NCBI GenBank assembly: GCA_013003075.1
Contig: JABDLJ010000004.1
Coordinates: 124,001-188,000 of the forward strand
From: Paracoccaceae bacterium
GTDB lineage: Bacteria > Pseudomonadota > Alphaproteobacteria > Rhodobacterales > Rhodobacteraceae
Length of the DNA: 64,000 bases
Reading direction: 5' to 3'
A program made the position numbers and the translations under genes. Below, piece by piece: positions 19,913 to 29,742 of this stretch. The notes beneath the pieces are model-generated. The model did no database searches. It saw nothing but the letters and a program-made list of their open reading frames with translations, and was not told where the DNA came from. The number at the start of each line of letters is the position of its first letter. Positions within the stretch are counted from its first letter, which is position 1.

Positions 19913-20875
19913 CTAGAACCAGCGCAGCGCCCGGAAAAGCGCATATAGCCCGACGCCGACACCGGCCATCGAAAAAGACACGGCGGTAAACGCTCCGGAC
20001 CATTCGGTGCCCGGCAGGCCCGACACGTTCATTCCGAAAAGCCCGGTCAGAAAGCCCAAGGGCAGGAAAATCGCGGCAACGATGGACAAGACATAGCTGT
20101 TGCGTCCGATCCGCGCCGCCTGCTTGGCATCCAGATGGTCCTGCACGACATTGAGCCGGTCGCGCGCAGCATCAAGTTCCTCGACAGCGCGGGCCGTCAG
20201 GTTGGCGCATTCGCGCATGGGGCTTGTTGCGTCGCTGCTCATCATCGCCATCTCAGAGCCCGCCAGCCGCAAAAGCGCATCGCGCTGCGGCGCAAGATAG
20301 CGGCGCAGGCGGATCACGCGGCGGCGCATGAGCGGCAGCGCCTCGGTGCCCATCTCGGGGTCTTCGTCGAACGCGGCTTCTTCGATGTCCGAAGCGGCGT
20401 CTTCCAGTTGCATAGACACCTCTTCGATCCGGGTCGTCAGTTTGCCGGTGAGTTCGGACAAGAACAGATCGGGCCTGGCTGGCGCGCGGCCAGCCTTGGC
20501 TGCATTGCGCATCTCATCGACGCTGAACACCTTGCGCTGGCGCACGGTCACCACAAGCTGGTCCGTGATCCACATGCGCAGCGACACCATATCTTCGGTG
20601 TCCGATCCGGGGTTCAGGTTCACCGCGCGCAGGTTGACGATGATCCCGTCATCGAAGGCATCGGCGCGCGGCCGGGTTTCGGGCTGGACCAGCGATTGCG
20701 CGGCGATGGGCGGCAGGTTGTCCTTCAGCCATTGCGCCAGTTGAAGATCGCTTCGGTCGAAATGCAGCCAGACATAAGCGCCGCCAGCGGCCGGCGCGGT
20801 GCGCAGGCTCTCAAGCACCTCGGTAGCGCCATCGGCGGCGATCTCGAATGCCGCGATCGGGACGGGGGCAGTCAT
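19913..20875 (-). CDS. zntB: CorA/ZntB-type divalent metal transporter
   Basis: 320 residues. Large cytoplasmic N-terminal funnel domain (residues 1 to ~255, with the coiled helix DRLNVVQDHLDAKQAARIGRNSY) and two C-terminal transmembrane helices. The first ends in the selectivity motif GMN (FLTGLFGMNVSGLPG). Length, CorA fold and RNLRAVNLNPGSDTEDMVSLR-like N-terminus match the ZntB branch, which is linked to zinc transport; CorA magnesium transport cannot be excluded. The start overlaps the stop of the upstream antiporter by 4 bases (ATGA). Confidence 0.85.
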   Translation of the reverse strand: MTAPVPIAAFEIAADGATEVLESLRTAPAAGGAYVWLHFDRSDLQLAQWLKDNLPPIAAQSLVQPETRPRADAFDDGIIVNLRAVNLNPGSDTEDMVSLRMWITDQLVVTVRQRKVFSVDEMRNAAKAGRAPARPDLFLSELTGKLTTRIEEVSMQLEDAASDIEEAAFDEDPEMGTEALPLMRRRVIRLRRYLAPQRDALLRLAGSEMAMMSSDATSPMRECANLTARAVEELDAARDRLNVVQDHLDAKQAARIGRNSYVLSIVAAIFLPLGFLTGLFGMNVSGLPGTEWSGAFTAVSFSMAGVGVGLYALFRALRWF

Positions 20876-22122
20876 GCGTTTGTCTCCGGCTTGGGGGTGA
20901 TCCGCTTGGCCAAGGCTCCGACGGACAGGCCCTGCACGACGATGGAGAACAGCACGATCACGTAAGTCACGGTCAGAATCAGTGGTTTGAATTCAGTGTC
21001 GGGCAAGGACAGCGCAAGCGCCACGGATATTCCGCCCTTCAGCCCGCCCCATGTCATGATCGGCACGACGCCCACCGAAAAATCGCGGAACGGGCGCAGG
21101 ACCAGAACCGGTATCGCAACCGCCGCCACCCGCCCGATCAGCGCCAGCGCGATGCCGAGCAGACCGGCGGTGACGGCATCGAGCGAAAACGCCACGGCGA
21201 AGACCTCGAACCCGATCATCAGGAACAGCACCGCGTTCAGGATCTCATCGATCAGTTTCCAGAACGCATCGACATATTGGCGTGTTTCCTCGGACATGCC
21301 GTGCTTGGTGCCGACATCGCCGATCAATAGCCCCGCGCAAACCGCCATGATCGGAGCCGAGACGTGCAACGCGACGGCAAGCTCGTAGCCGCCGAAGGCC
21401 AGGCCGAGCGTCAGCAGGACTTCCAGCGAATAGTCGTCGATCCGCCGCATCACGCGGAAAGTAAGCCAGCCCAGCACGATACCCAGAAGCGCGCCGCCCA
21501 AGGCTTCTTGCACGAAAAGCCGAACCGCGCCCGCAACGCCCGAACCGTGCGCATCGCCATGCGGGAAAGCCAGCCCGACCAGCACCAGAAAGACCACATA
21601 GCCCACGCCATCGTTGAACAGGCTCTCCCCGGCGATCTTCGTTTCCAGCGATTTCGGCAGGTTCGCTTGCCGCAGGATCCCCAGCACCGCAACCGGATCG
21701 GTCGGCGAGATCAGCGCGCCGAAGACCAGCCCGACCAAAAGCGGGATGCCGGTGATCCAGCTGAACGCAACACCGACAATGGCGGTGGACAGCCCCACGC
21801 CGAGCGTCGCCATCAGAAGAACGACCACCCATTCGCGCTTCAGATCACCCAGCTTGACATGCAGCGCCCCGGCAAAGAGCAAAAGCCCCAGCATGCCTTC
21901 CAACAGCGCGTCCGAGAAATCGAGCCGCTGGACAACCTCGCGCACCTGATCGGCCATGCCAAGCTGCGGCAGCACCAGATCGAGCCCCATCACCCCCAGA
22001 GACGCGGCCAGCGCGACCACCAGGATACCGATCGAGGACGGCAGCTTCAAAAAGAGGTAATTGATCGCGCCGAACGCGCCGGCAAGCACGATCATCAGCG
22101 ATGCAATCTGCAACAGTGTCAT
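20872..22122 (-). CDS. Sodium/proton antiporter, CPA1 (NhaP) family
   Basis: 416 residues with about 12 transmembrane helices. Recognisable stretches are GLLLFAGALHVKLGDLKREW, GALISPTDPVAVLGILRQ (the CPA1 Asp-containing core with the LISPTDPVA signature), KIAGESLFNDGVGYVVFLVL (second conserved ND pair), and TWGGLKGGISVALALSLP (Gly-rich late helix with Arg-equivalent position). The ATG at 22122 (MTLLQIASL) was chosen; an upstream in-frame ATG adds 21 hydrophilic residues. Coupled to zntB by a 4-base overlap, so a two-gene ion-transport operon. Confidence 0.9.
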   Translation of the reverse strand: MTLLQIASLMIVLAGAFGAINYLFLKLPSSIGILVVALAASLGVMGLDLVLPQLGMADQVREVVQRLDFSDALLEGMLGLLLFAGALHVKLGDLKREWVVVLLMATLGVGLSTAIVGVAFSWITGIPLLVGLVFGALISPTDPVAVLGILRQANLPKSLETKIAGESLFNDGVGYVVFLVLVGLAFPHGDAHGSGVAGAVRLFVQEALGGALLGIVLGWLTFRVMRRIDDYSLEVLLTLGLAFGGYELAVALHVSAPIMAVCAGLLIGDVGTKHGMSEETRQYVDAFWKLIDEILNAVLFLMIGFEVFAVAFSLDAVTAGLLGIALALIGRVAAVAIPVLVLRPFRDFSVGVVPIMTWGGLKGGISVALALSLPDTEFKPLILTVTYVIVLFSIVVQGLSVGALAKRITPKPETNA

Positions 22123-22265
22123 CTGGCGCTCCGGTTCCGTCGCCTCATTGCCTAGCACCCAAGTATCGCCCGCACCAGAAGGCACGCGGGGTCAGGGGCG
22201 GATCCGTTCATTGACATTTGCCAAGGAATTGCCGCCTCTGGCGCGATGCAGTGCAGGCGCAGGAT

Positions 22266-23159
22266 ATGAACGCAAAGAGCTCGATAGATGCCTTCGGGGC
22301 CGTCTCGCTGATCCTCTTTGCGGCGCTGATGGGGTTCAACCAGGTCGTGATCCGCGTCGTCAACGACGGCCTTCAGCCGGTATTCTTCGCGGGGCTGCGC
22401 TCGGCCGGCGCGGTTTTTTGTGTCGGGCTCTGGATGTGGGCGCGGGGCATCCGGATGCGGCCGATGCCCGGGACATGGGGCGTCGGCATCGCGGTTGGAT
22501 TGCTCTTTTCGGCCGAGTTCGTGTTCCTCTTTCTCGCGCTTGATCTGACGACAGTGTCGCGCACCGCCGTGATCTTTTACTCGATGCCGATCTGGATGGC
22601 GCTGGGCGCGCATTTTTTCATCGATGGAGAGCGCATGACACGCCTGAAGGCCGCCGGGCAGGCCTTGGCGTTCAGCGGCGTGGCCTTGGCCATCCTGGAC
22701 CGGCCCGACAGCGGCGCCGCCTCCCTTGCGGGCGATGTTTGCGCGCTGGGCGCGGCCATCGGATGGGCCGGATCGGCGCTAATGGTCCGGGCGACTGCAC
22801 TACGAGAGGAAAGCCCCGAGATGCAGCACATGTGGCAGATCTCGGTCTCGGCGGCGGTTCTGCTGATCCTGGCGCCGCTTTTCGGTCCGCTGATCCGTGA
22901 TCTTCAGCCGATCCACCTGTGGGGGCTGGCCTTTCAGATCGTCATCGTCGTCTCGACCAGTTTCATCTTCTGGCTTTGGCTCTTGTCGATCTATCCGCCT
23001 TCCAGCGTCGCCGCGTTCGGCTTTCTCGGCCCGATATTCGGGGTGCTCATGGGCTGGCTCTTGCTGGACGAGGACGTGAGCATCCGGATCTGGGGCTCGC
23101 TGGCGCTTGTCGCGCTTGGCCTTGCGTTGATCAACCGGCCGGTGCGGCGCGCGGTCTAG
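22266..23159 (+). CDS. EamA/DMT-family transporter
   Basis: 297 residues, ten predicted helices in two EamA units ([23 protein letters not shown] ... [27 protein letters not shown]; second half [20 protein letters not shown] ... [24 protein letters not shown]). Start at 22266 after AGGCGCAGGAT. Divergent from the antiporter; the stop overlaps the selO stop region by four bases on the other strand. Substrate unknown. It is not closely similar to the other DMT transporter in this window (16607-17503). Confidence 0.83.
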   Translation: MNAKSSIDAFGAVSLILFAALMGFNQVVIRVVNDGLQPVFFAGLRSAGAVFCVGLWMWARGIRMRPMPGTWGVGIAVGLLFSAEFVFLFLALDLTTVSRTAVIFYSMPIWMALGAHFFIDGERMTRLKAAGQALAFSGVALAILDRPDSGAASLAGDVCALGAAIGWAGSALMVRATALREESPEMQHMWQISVSAAVLLILAPLFGPLIRDLQPIHLWGLAFQIVIVVSTSFIFWLWLLSIYPPSSVAAFGFLGPIFGVLMGWLLLDEDVSIRIWGSLALVALGLALINRPVRRAV

Positions 23160-24595
23160 GTGCCGCAGAATGTCTGCCGCACGATCTGGTCGGGCTCTGG
23201 CGGGCGGGCCAGATCGGCGGCCTCACCCTGATCCTCGAAAGGCCGCGCGAGCACGGCGCTCAGGCGCTCGAACGGCGCGTAATTTCCAGCGATCCCGGCC
23301 TCGATGGCCTCTTCGATGCGGTGGTTTCGCGGGATCAACGCGGGATTGACGCTGGCCCTCAGCGCGGCCTGCTGGGTCTCGCTCGTCGGCTCGGCGTCCA
23401 TGCGATTGCGCCAGGTCGTCTCCCACGCGTCGAAGGCGTCGCGGTCCGCGAACTGGTCGCGCGCGGCAGGCGTTCCAAGGGCGCGGAAAGTATTGGTGAA
23501 ATCGGCCTGCCCGGCGGCCATCACGTCAAGAAGCTCGTTGATCAGCCCGGGATCCGAGGCGCGGGGCGCGGATATGCCGATCTTGGCGGCAAAGACGTGC
23601 AGCCAGGCGGCGCGGAAGAGATCCGGGAAGCGGTGCACGGCGGCGGTCGCCTTCTCGATCGCGGTATCGCGCTCGCCGCCCATCAGCGGCAGCAGAGCGG
23701 TGGCAAACTGCGCGATGTTCCAGACCAGGGCATCGGGCTGGTTGCCGTAGGCGTAGCGCCCGCCGCTGTCGATCGAGGAAAAGACCATTTGCGGATGGTA
23801 GGCGTCCATGAAGGCGCAGGGGCCGTAGTCGATGGTCTCGCCGGCGATTTGCGTGTTGTCGGTGTTCATCACCCCGTGGATGAAGCCGACGCCCATCCAT
23901 TGCGCCACCAGCATCGCCTGCCGTTCGATGACCGCGGCCAGAAGATCCAGCGGGCCATTTGCGGCCGGGTAATGCCGGTCGATGACGTGTTCCATCAGCG
24001 CCTGCAAACCTTCGGTATCCTGCCGGGCGGCGAAATACTGGAACGTGCCGACCCGGATATGGCTTTGCGCCACTCGGGTCAGTACCGCGCCGGGCAGCGG
24101 GCGCTCGCGCACCACCACATCGCCCGATGCAACCGCCGCCAGGGCGCGGGTCGTCGGAATGCCGAGGGCATGCATGGCCTCCGAGACGAGATACTCGCGC
24201 ATGACCGGGCCGAGCCAGGCCCGCCCGTCGCCCATGCGCGAAAACGGCGTCGGGCCAGAGCCCTTAAGCTGGATGTCGCGCCGGATCCCGTCGCGCCCGG
24301 TCACTTCGCCAAGCAAGATCGCGCGCCCGTCGCCAAGCTGCGGCACCCAGCCGCCGAACTGGTGGCCGGCATAGGCCTGGGCAATGGGCTCGGCCCCGTC
24401 GGGCACCCTGTTGCCGGCCAGAACGGCCAGGCCCTCTGCGCTGGCCAGGGCTGCCGGATCGATGCCCAATAGCGCGGACAGATCCTTGTTGACCGACACG
24501 AGGGCCGGCTTTTTCACCGGCGTTGGGTCGAGCCGTGCGAAGAAGCGGTCGGGCAGGGCGGTGTAGGAGTTGTCGAAGGGGATATGCAGCGTCAT
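23156..24595 (-). CDS. selO: Protein adenylyltransferase SelO (YdiU/UPF0061)
   Basis: 479 residues, pseudokinase fold that transfers AMP from ATP to protein hydroxyls in the redox response. Family signatures are in order: [46 protein letters not shown] (nucleotide-binding lysine and arginines), [41 protein letters not shown] (catalytic Asn/Asp) and FGQ-like [12 protein letters not shown]. The extreme C-terminus lacks the CxxC/selenocysteine tail found in some relatives; it ends VRQTFCGT with one cysteine. Start at 24595. Confidence 0.93.
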   Translation of the reverse strand: MTLHIPFDNSYTALPDRFFARLDPTPVKKPALVSVNKDLSALLGIDPAALASAEGLAVLAGNRVPDGAEPIAQAYAGHQFGGWVPQLGDGRAILLGEVTGRDGIRRDIQLKGSGPTPFSRMGDGRAWLGPVMREYLVSEAMHALGIPTTRALAAVASGDVVVRERPLPGAVLTRVAQSHIRVGTFQYFAARQDTEGLQALMEHVIDRHYPAANGPLDLLAAVIERQAMLVAQWMGVGFIHGVMNTDNTQIAGETIDYGPCAFMDAYHPQMVFSSIDSGGRYAYGNQPDALVWNIAQFATALLPLMGGERDTAIEKATAAVHRFPDLFRAAWLHVFAAKIGISAPRASDPGLINELLDVMAAGQADFTNTFRALGTPAARDQFADRDAFDAWETTWRNRMDAEPTSETQQAALRASVNPALIPRNHRIEEAIEAGIAGNYAPFERLSAVLARPFEDQGEAADLARPPEPDQIVRQTFCGT

Positions 24596-24647
24596 GGGGC
24601 GTCCTTTGCCGCATATCTAGGCGCGCCGGCGCCCTTTTGCCAGAGCG

Positions 24648-25106
24648 TCAGCGGCGCCGCGCCGTGCGCGTCATCAGGTGAAAGCCGTCGCGCAGCTTGA
24701 ACCTGTGGCGCCCGTAGAGCCGTTCCAGAACCGTGTCGCCCGCCCGCGCTTCAAGATGAAGCGCCTTGACGCCGGCCTCTTCCAGTCGCGGCAATAGCGC
24801 CTCCAGCACCTCCGATCCCACGCCGCGCCCGCGCACGCCGGGGCGAATGAAGAATTCGTCGATGAACCCGTCCATGCCACCAAGCTCGATCGACCAGCCG
24901 AAGGTGATCGCGATATAGCCGATCGGCGCGCGGCGCGGGCCGATCAGGTAGACCACGCCCAGCGGAGATCCCTCCAGAAGCGGCTCCAGCGCTGCGCGGC
25001 GATGGTCGTCATCGGCCTCGATGCCCGCATGCGCGTGATAGGCCGCAACCAGCGGCAGAAGGGCGGCCAGATCGGCTGGGCCGGCGATATGCAACGCGGC
25101 GCTCAT
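24648..25106 (-). CDS. GNAT family N-acetyltransferase
   Basis: 152 residues, single GNAT domain. The acetyl-CoA-binding motif A is FFIRPGVRGRGVGSEVLEALLP (R/QxxGxG/A form RGRGVG), preceded by the beta-strand GYIAITFGWSIELGG and followed by ALHLEARAGDTVLERLYGRHRF. Substrate unknown. Start at 25106 [11 protein letters not shown] the stop of the nucleoside hydrolase gene by 4 bases, so both are in one operon. Confidence 0.85.
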   Translation of the reverse strand: MSAALHIAGPADLAALLPLVAAYHAHAGIEADDDHRRAALEPLLEGSPLGVVYLIGPRRAPIGYIAITFGWSIELGGMDGFIDEFFIRPGVRGRGVGSEVLEALLPRLEEAGVKALHLEARAGDTVLERLYGRHRFKLRDGFHLMTRTARRR

Positions 25107-26041
25107 AACCGGGCCAGACGTTCTGTCAAAAGCCCAAAGAACCCATCGGCATCCAGATCGCCCATGAACATCGCGTTCTTTTCTCGGGCGGTGACGCCCC
25201 ACCAGTCGGCGACCGTCATGCCCATCGTAAGCTCCGATTGCGTCTCGATCTCGACATTGACTTCGCGGCCCGAGAAAAGCGCAGGCTCGATCAGATACGC
25301 GATCACGCAAGGATCGTGCAGCGGCGCGCCAGCCGAGCCGTATTTCTGCTTGTCGAACCGCTCAAAGAAATCGGTCCATTCGGCGACCATCCGGCCGACG
25401 TCTGTCCCCATCGCGCGAAACCCTGCCACATGCGGTGCGGTTGTCAGCGCCTTGTGCGTGACATCCAGCGGCATCACGGTTATCGGGACGCCGGATCTAA
25501 ACACGATATCAGCGGCTTCCGGATCGACATATATGTTGAACTCAGCCGCGGGCGTGATGTTGCCGACCTCGAAATAGGCCCCGCCCATCAGGACGATCTC
25601 GCGCACCCGCCCGGCGATCTCTGGCGCCCGGACGAAGGCGGTCGCGATGTTGGTCAGCGGGCCAAGCGGGCAAAGCGTGACAGAGCCCGGCGGTTCATGC
25701 CGCAGCGTATCGATAATGAAATCGACCGCGTGTTTGTCCTGCAGCGGCATGGTGGGATCGGCCAGCTGCGGCCCGTCGAGCCCGGTCTTGCCGTGCACAT
25801 GCTCTGCGGTGACCAGTTTGCGCTTGAGGGGCGCATCGCAGCCGGCAAAGACGGGCACATTCACCTTGCCTGCCAACTCGCAGACAATACGGGCATTTTT
25901 CTGCGTAAGCGGCAGCGGGACGTTGCCGGCCACGGCGGTTATGCCAAGAACGTCGACATTCTCGGGGCTGGCCAGGGCCAGAAGGATCGCAACGGCGTCG
26001 TCCTGGCCGGGATCGGTGTCGATGATGATTTTGCGGCTCAT
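25103..26041 (-). CDS. Nucleoside hydrolase (inosine-uridine preferring type)
   Basis: Hydrolyses the N-glycosidic bond of ribonucleosides. 312 residues. The N-terminal calcium site IIIDTDPGQDDAVAILLAL is intact, with the second site in LMGGAYFEVGNITPAAEFNIYVDPEAA. The later LHDPCVIAYLIEPALFSG supplies the usual His/Asp. Start at 26041 (MSRKIIIDTDPG); the open frame extends 16 residues upstream without a ribosome site. First gene of a two-gene operon with the GNAT gene; an 8-base dyad lies upstream. Confidence 0.93.
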   Translation of the reverse strand: MSRKIIIDTDPGQDDAVAILLALASPENVDVLGITAVAGNVPLPLTQKNARIVCELAGKVNVPVFAGCDAPLKRKLVTAEHVHGKTGLDGPQLADPTMPLQDKHAVDFIIDTLRHEPPGSVTLCPLGPLTNIATAFVRAPEIAGRVREIVLMGGAYFEVGNITPAAEFNIYVDPEAADIVFRSGVPITVMPLDVTHKALTTAPHVAGFRAMGTDVGRMVAEWTDFFERFDKQKYGSAGAPLHDPCVIAYLIEPALFSGREVNVEIETQSELTMGMTVADWWGVTAREKNAMFMGDLDADGFFGLLTERLARL

Positions 26042-26067
26042 GCGCGGTGGTGTGACGCGGGCGGCGC

Positions 26068-26087
26068 GTCTTGTCCAGAGACAAGAC
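26068..26087 (-). promoter_or_regulatory. Perfect 8-base dyad upstream of the nucleoside hydrolase
   Basis: GTCTTGTC (26068-26075) and GACAAGAC (26080-26087) are perfect reverse complements with a 4-base spacer, 27 bases before the nucleoside hydrolase start and 75 bases after the mazG stop. There is no U-run on either strand, so an operator is more likely than a terminator. Confidence 0.4.
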
Positions 26088-26161
26088 ATTCAATTCGTGC
26101 GGGACTGGCGCGCGCGGTGCGGCGGATTGGCAGACTTTGGCCCGAAGCAGACAGACCCAAG

Positions 26162-26986
26162 CTAGGCCGGGGCTTCGGCCGCCTTGGCCGCATCCCAGAG
26201 CGCGTCCATCTCTTCCAGCGAGCTATCCGCGGGCGTCTTGCCGCGGTCGGCCAGGGCGGCCTCCACGGCGGAAAATCGGCGGATGAACTTGGCGTTGGTG
26301 CGCCGCAATGCCGCTTCGGGATCGACCTTCAGATGCAGCGCCAGATTGGCCATCACGAAAAGCAGATCGCCGAATTCGTCTTCGGTCCTGTCCGGTCCAA
26401 GGCTGTCGGCCGCTTCGGTCAGCTCGGCCGCTTCCTCTGTGATCTTGGCCAGCACATGGCTTGCATCGGGCCAGTCGAAGCCGACCCGCGCGGCGCGCTT
26501 TTGCAGTTTGACCGCGCGCATCAGCGCCGGAAGCCCTTGCGCCACGCCATCCAGCACCCCCGCGGCCCCCCGCTCGCGGGCCTTTTGCGCCTCCCAGTCG
26601 CGGGTCTGCTGCTCGGCCGACTTGTCGCGGCTTTCGTCTGCGAAGACATGCGGATGCCGCGCCACCATCTTGTCCGCGATCGCCCGCACGACACTGTCGA
26701 AGTCGAAATGCCCCGCCTCGGCGCCGATCTGCGCGTGATAGACCGTTTGCAGAAGCAAATCGCCAAGCTCGCCTTCAAGCTCGTCCCAGTCGCCGCGCTC
26801 GATCGCGTCGGCCACCTCGTAGGCTTCCTCGATCGTGTAGGGCGCGATCGAGGCGAAATCCTGCTCGATATCCCAGGGGCAGCCGGTCTTGGGATCGCGC
26901 AACCGGCGCATGATCTCCAGCAGCCTCGGCATTCCGCCTTCGGGGTCGTGAACAAGCGTGTCCGATGCGGTCTTGGAAGGTGTCAT
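26162..26986 (-). CDS. mazG: Nucleoside triphosphate pyrophosphohydrolase MazG
   Basis: Hydrolyses NTPs/dNTPs to NMP and pyrophosphate. 274 residues with the typical duplicated MazG fold. First domain: LLEIMRRLRDPKTGCPWDIEQDFASIAPYTIEEAYEVADAIE with the EExxE metal motif, ELEGELGDLLLQTVYHA, and VVARHPHVFAD-like KMVARHPHVFADES. Second domain: KITEEAAELTEA...EDEFGDLLFVMANLALHLKVDPEAALRRTNAKF. A housekeeping gene, not the mazEF toxin relative. Divergent from the agmatinase gene across 163 bases in which I see no further feature. Confidence 0.93.
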   Translation of the reverse strand: MTPSKTASDTLVHDPEGGMPRLLEIMRRLRDPKTGCPWDIEQDFASIAPYTIEEAYEVADAIERGDWDELEGELGDLLLQTVYHAQIGAEAGHFDFDSVVRAIADKMVARHPHVFADESRDKSAEQQTRDWEAQKARERGAAGVLDGVAQGLPALMRAVKLQKRAARVGFDWPDASHVLAKITEEAAELTEAADSLGPDRTEDEFGDLLFVMANLALHLKVDPEAALRRTNAKFIRRFSAVEAALADRGKTPADSSLEEMDALWDAAKAAEAPA

Positions 26987-27149
26987 GGGCCTGGTCCTGA
27001 ATGCGTCTCGCCTGACTACCGCAGGGGCCGCAGCACTGTCCAGTTGCGGGGCAGAGCGTCAAAGGTGTAGGGCTTGGGGCGCCGCGGGCAGAGCGGCGCA
27101 GCAGCGGCCGCCGCACGCCCGGCGCCGCCACGATCCAAGGAGCGCTTCG

Positions 27150-28115
27150 ATGGCACTGACCGATGCCGACAGCCAGGTCGATACCGCGATCACCCGCAAG
27201 GGATATCGCGGCCTTTCCTACGAGAACGCCTTTGGCGGGGTGACCTCCTTTCTGCGGCGCACCTACACCAAGGATCTTGCGGGTGTGGATCTGGCGATCA
27301 CCGGGATCCCGTTCGATCAGGCGGTGACCAACCGGCCCGGCACCCGGCTGGGCCCGCGCGCCATCCGCGAGGCGTCGGCCCATATGGTCAACGATCCGCC
27401 CTTCGGCTGGGGCTTTGATCCCCTGAGCGAGTTCAACATCGCCGATGCCGGGGATATGGCCTTCGATTACGCCGACACGCCGTCCTTTCCGGGGCGGGTG
27501 ACCGCCCATATCGCGAACATGCTGGCCGCGGATGCCGGAGTTATCACGCTGGGCGGCGATCACTACATCTCGTTTCCGATCCTGAAGGCTTTTGCCGAGA
27601 AATTCGGGCCGCTGTCGCTGATCCAGTTCGATGCGCATTCCGATACCTGGGCCGATGACGACATGGACCGCATCGATCACGGCACGGGGTTCTACAAGGC
27701 CATCAAGCTGGGGCTGATCGATCCCGCCCGGTCGGTTCAGATCGGCATACGCACCGAAAACCCCGATACGATGGGCGTGCACACGATCACCGCGCGGCAG
27801 GTCCACGAAGCAGCACCGGGCGCTGTCGCGGCGCAGATCCGCGACATCGTGGGCGGCCATCCGGCCTATCTCAGCTTCGATATCGACGGGCTCGACCCGG
27901 CGTTCGCTCCGGGCACGGGCACCCCGGTCTGGGGCGGGCTGACCAGCGCTCAGGTCACGGCGATCATGCGCGATATCGCGGGCATCAACATGGTCGGCGG
28001 CGACGTGGTGGAAGTCTCGCCGCCCTTCGATCCGGCCGGGATCACGGCGGTGGCCGGGGCGCATGTGGCGCTGGAGCTGATCTGCCTCTGGTGCTGGACA
28101 CGCCGCACGGGCTAG
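27150..28115 (+). CDS. speB: Agmatinase (ureohydrolase family)
   Basis: 321 residues. The dinuclear manganese motifs are intact: LGGDHYISFPIL, IQFDAHSDTW, and SFDIDGLDPAFAPGTGTP. An N-terminal segment FGGVTSFLRRTYTKDL precedes the core, and GTRLGPRAIREASAH fits the agmatinase branch, which makes putrescine and urea; related guanidino-acid hydrolases have similar motifs, so the exact substrate is probable rather than certain. Start at 27150 after AAGGAG (27137-27142). Confidence 0.88.
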   Translation: MALTDADSQVDTAITRKGYRGLSYENAFGGVTSFLRRTYTKDLAGVDLAITGIPFDQAVTNRPGTRLGPRAIREASAHMVNDPPFGWGFDPLSEFNIADAGDMAFDYADTPSFPGRVTAHIANMLAADAGVITLGGDHYISFPILKAFAEKFGPLSLIQFDAHSDTWADDDMDRIDHGTGFYKAIKLGLIDPARSVQIGIRTENPDTMGVHTITARQVHEAAPGAVAAQIRDIVGGHPAYLSFDIDGLDPAFAPGTGTPVWGGLTSAQVTAIMRDIAGINMVGGDVVEVSPPFDPAGITAVAGAHVALELICLWCWTRRTG

Positions 28116-28180
28116 GGCTTGCCGCCGGCGCATCGCGCCCCATCTTGCGCAGCAGCAGATCCTGACGGAGCGGACATCTC

Positions 28181-28639
28181 ATGAGGGCCCTATTGATCGG
28201 AGCGCTAAGCCTTACCGCGCTGCTTGTCCTTGCGGCGGCGGCCTACGTGGCCGTGCTGCGCCTGGCACCGATCGACATTGCGCGCTGGCACCTGGATCCG
28301 GCCAAGGCCGAGGATCCGGGCATCGCAGGCGTGCAGCTTGTAGCCGGCGCTGCGCCGGTCTTTGCCGAACCGCCCGCTGCGCTTTCGGCACGCGTCGCCG
28401 ACGTGCTGGCGGGCCATCCGCGCGCCACGCTTGTTGCAGGCTCGGTCGAGGATGGGCACCTGACCTATCTCTTCAAGACCAAATGGATCGGCTTTGCCGA
28501 TTTCATGAGCCTCAAAGTGTCAACGGCACCTGAAGGGGCACGGCTTGAAATTGTCTCGCAATCGCGGATCGGCGGCTACGACTACGGGGTCAACCGCGCG
28601 CGCGTGGACGATCTGTTGCGGCGCCTGGGCGCGCGCTAG
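28181..28639 (+). CDS. DUF1499 family membrane-anchored protein
   Basis: 152 residues. One N-terminal hydrophobic helix ([24 protein letters not shown]) anchors or exports the protein. The rest is DUF1499-like: [10 protein letters not shown], a beta-rich core [18 protein letters not shown], and the closing [21 protein letters not shown] (the SRIGYSDLGVNRARVE-type motif of the family). Function unknown. It sits between agmatinase and prfA on the same strand. Confidence 0.8.
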   Translation: MRALLIGALSLTALLVLAAAAYVAVLRLAPIDIARWHLDPAKAEDPGIAGVQLVAGAAPVFAEPPAALSARVADVLAGHPRATLVAGSVEDGHLTYLFKTKWIGFADFMSLKVSTAPEGARLEIVSQSRIGGYDYGVNRARVDDLLRRLGAR

Positions 28640-28686
28640 GGCGCTCAGACCTTGACGGCGGCGCGCATCCTGCCCAAGACAGCGCC

Positions 28687-29742
28687 ATGGTTCCTTTGGA
28701 AAAACTTGCGCAGATCACCGAACGGTTCGAGTTTCTCGAAGCGAAGATGGCGGGCGGCGCCGAGCCCTCTGAAATCGCCGATCTGGCGCGCGAATACGCC
28801 GAACTGAAGCCGGTCGTCGGCTCTATCGCCGAATACCGCCAGCTTCTGGACGATATCGCAGAGGCCGATGGGATGCTGTCCGATCCCGAGATGAAGGAGC
28901 TTGCCGAAGAGGAGCTTCCCGCCCTGCAAGCGCGCCTGCCGGAGGTCGAGCAGTCGCTGCGCCTGGCGCTTCTGCCCAAGGATGCGGCCGATGCCCGTCC
29001 GGCGATCCTGGAAATCCGCCCCGGCACAGGCGGCGAAGAGGCGGCGCTTTTTGCGGGCGATCTTCTGCGCATGTACCAGCGCCATGCCGAGGCCAAGGGC
29101 TGGACCCTGTCGATCGTCGAGCAAAGCGAAACAGAGTTGGGCGGCATCAAGGAAGTCATCGCCAATGTGAAGGGCGAAGGGGTCTTCGCCCGCCTGAAAT
29201 ACGAAAGCGGCGTGCACCGGGTGCAGCGGGTGCCGGCCACCGAAAGCGGCGGACGCATCCATACCTCGGCCGCGACCGTGGCGGTTCTGCCAGAGGCCGA
29301 AGACGTCGATATCGAGATCGCTCAGCAGGATCTGCGCATCGACACCATGCGGGCCAGCGGCGCAGGAGGCCAGCACGTCAACACCACCGATTCCGCCGTG
29401 CGGATCACCCATATCCCCAGCGGCATCGTGGTCACAAGTTCGGAAAAGTCGCAGCACCGCAACCGCGAGATTGCCATGCAGGTCCTGCGCGCCCGGCTAT
29501 ACGACCTGGAGCGCCAGCGCGTCGATAGCGAACGCTCTGCCGACCGCAAAAGCCAGGTCGGTTCGGGCGACCGGTCCGAGCGCATCCGCACCTACAACTT
29601 CCCGCAGGGCCGCATGACCGATCACCGGATCAACCTGACGCTCTACAAGCTCGACCAGGTGATGCAGGGCGATCTCGACGAGGTGATCGACGCGCTGATC
29701 GCTGACGACCAGGCTGCACGGCTGGCCGAGACGGGCTTGTGA
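28687..29742 (+). CDS. prfA: Peptide chain release factor 1
   Basis: Reads UAA/UAG and triggers peptide release. 351 residues. The GGQ motif ([19 protein letters not shown]) is present, and the codon-recognition loop for RF1 appears as [14 protein letters not shown], the PxT-type tripeptide region. The C-terminus ends in the usual [21 protein letters not shown]. Start at 28687. The stop overlaps the prmC start by 4 bases (GTGA), a conserved pair in which PrmC methylates the GGQ glutamine. Confidence 0.96.
   Translation: MVPLEKLAQITERFEFLEAKMAGGAEPSEIADLAREYAELKPVVGSIAEYRQLLDDIAEADGMLSDPEMKELAEEELPALQARLPEVEQSLRLALLPKDAADARPAILEIRPGTGGEEAALFAGDLLRMYQRHAEAKGWTLSIVEQSETELGGIKEVIANVKGEGVFARLKYESGVHRVQRVPATESGGRIHTSAATVAVLPEAEDVDIEIAQQDLRIDTMRASGAGGQHVNTTDSAVRITHIPSGIVVTSSEKSQHRNREIAMQVLRARLYDLERQRVDSERSADRKSQVGSGDRSERIRTYNFPQGRMTDHRINLTLYKLDQVMQGDLDEVIDALIADDQAARLAETGL

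Noticed and set aside
22919-24472. 517-codon plus-strand frame opposite selO
   Set aside because: Antisense shadow of a gene with clear SelO motifs; no protein family character.
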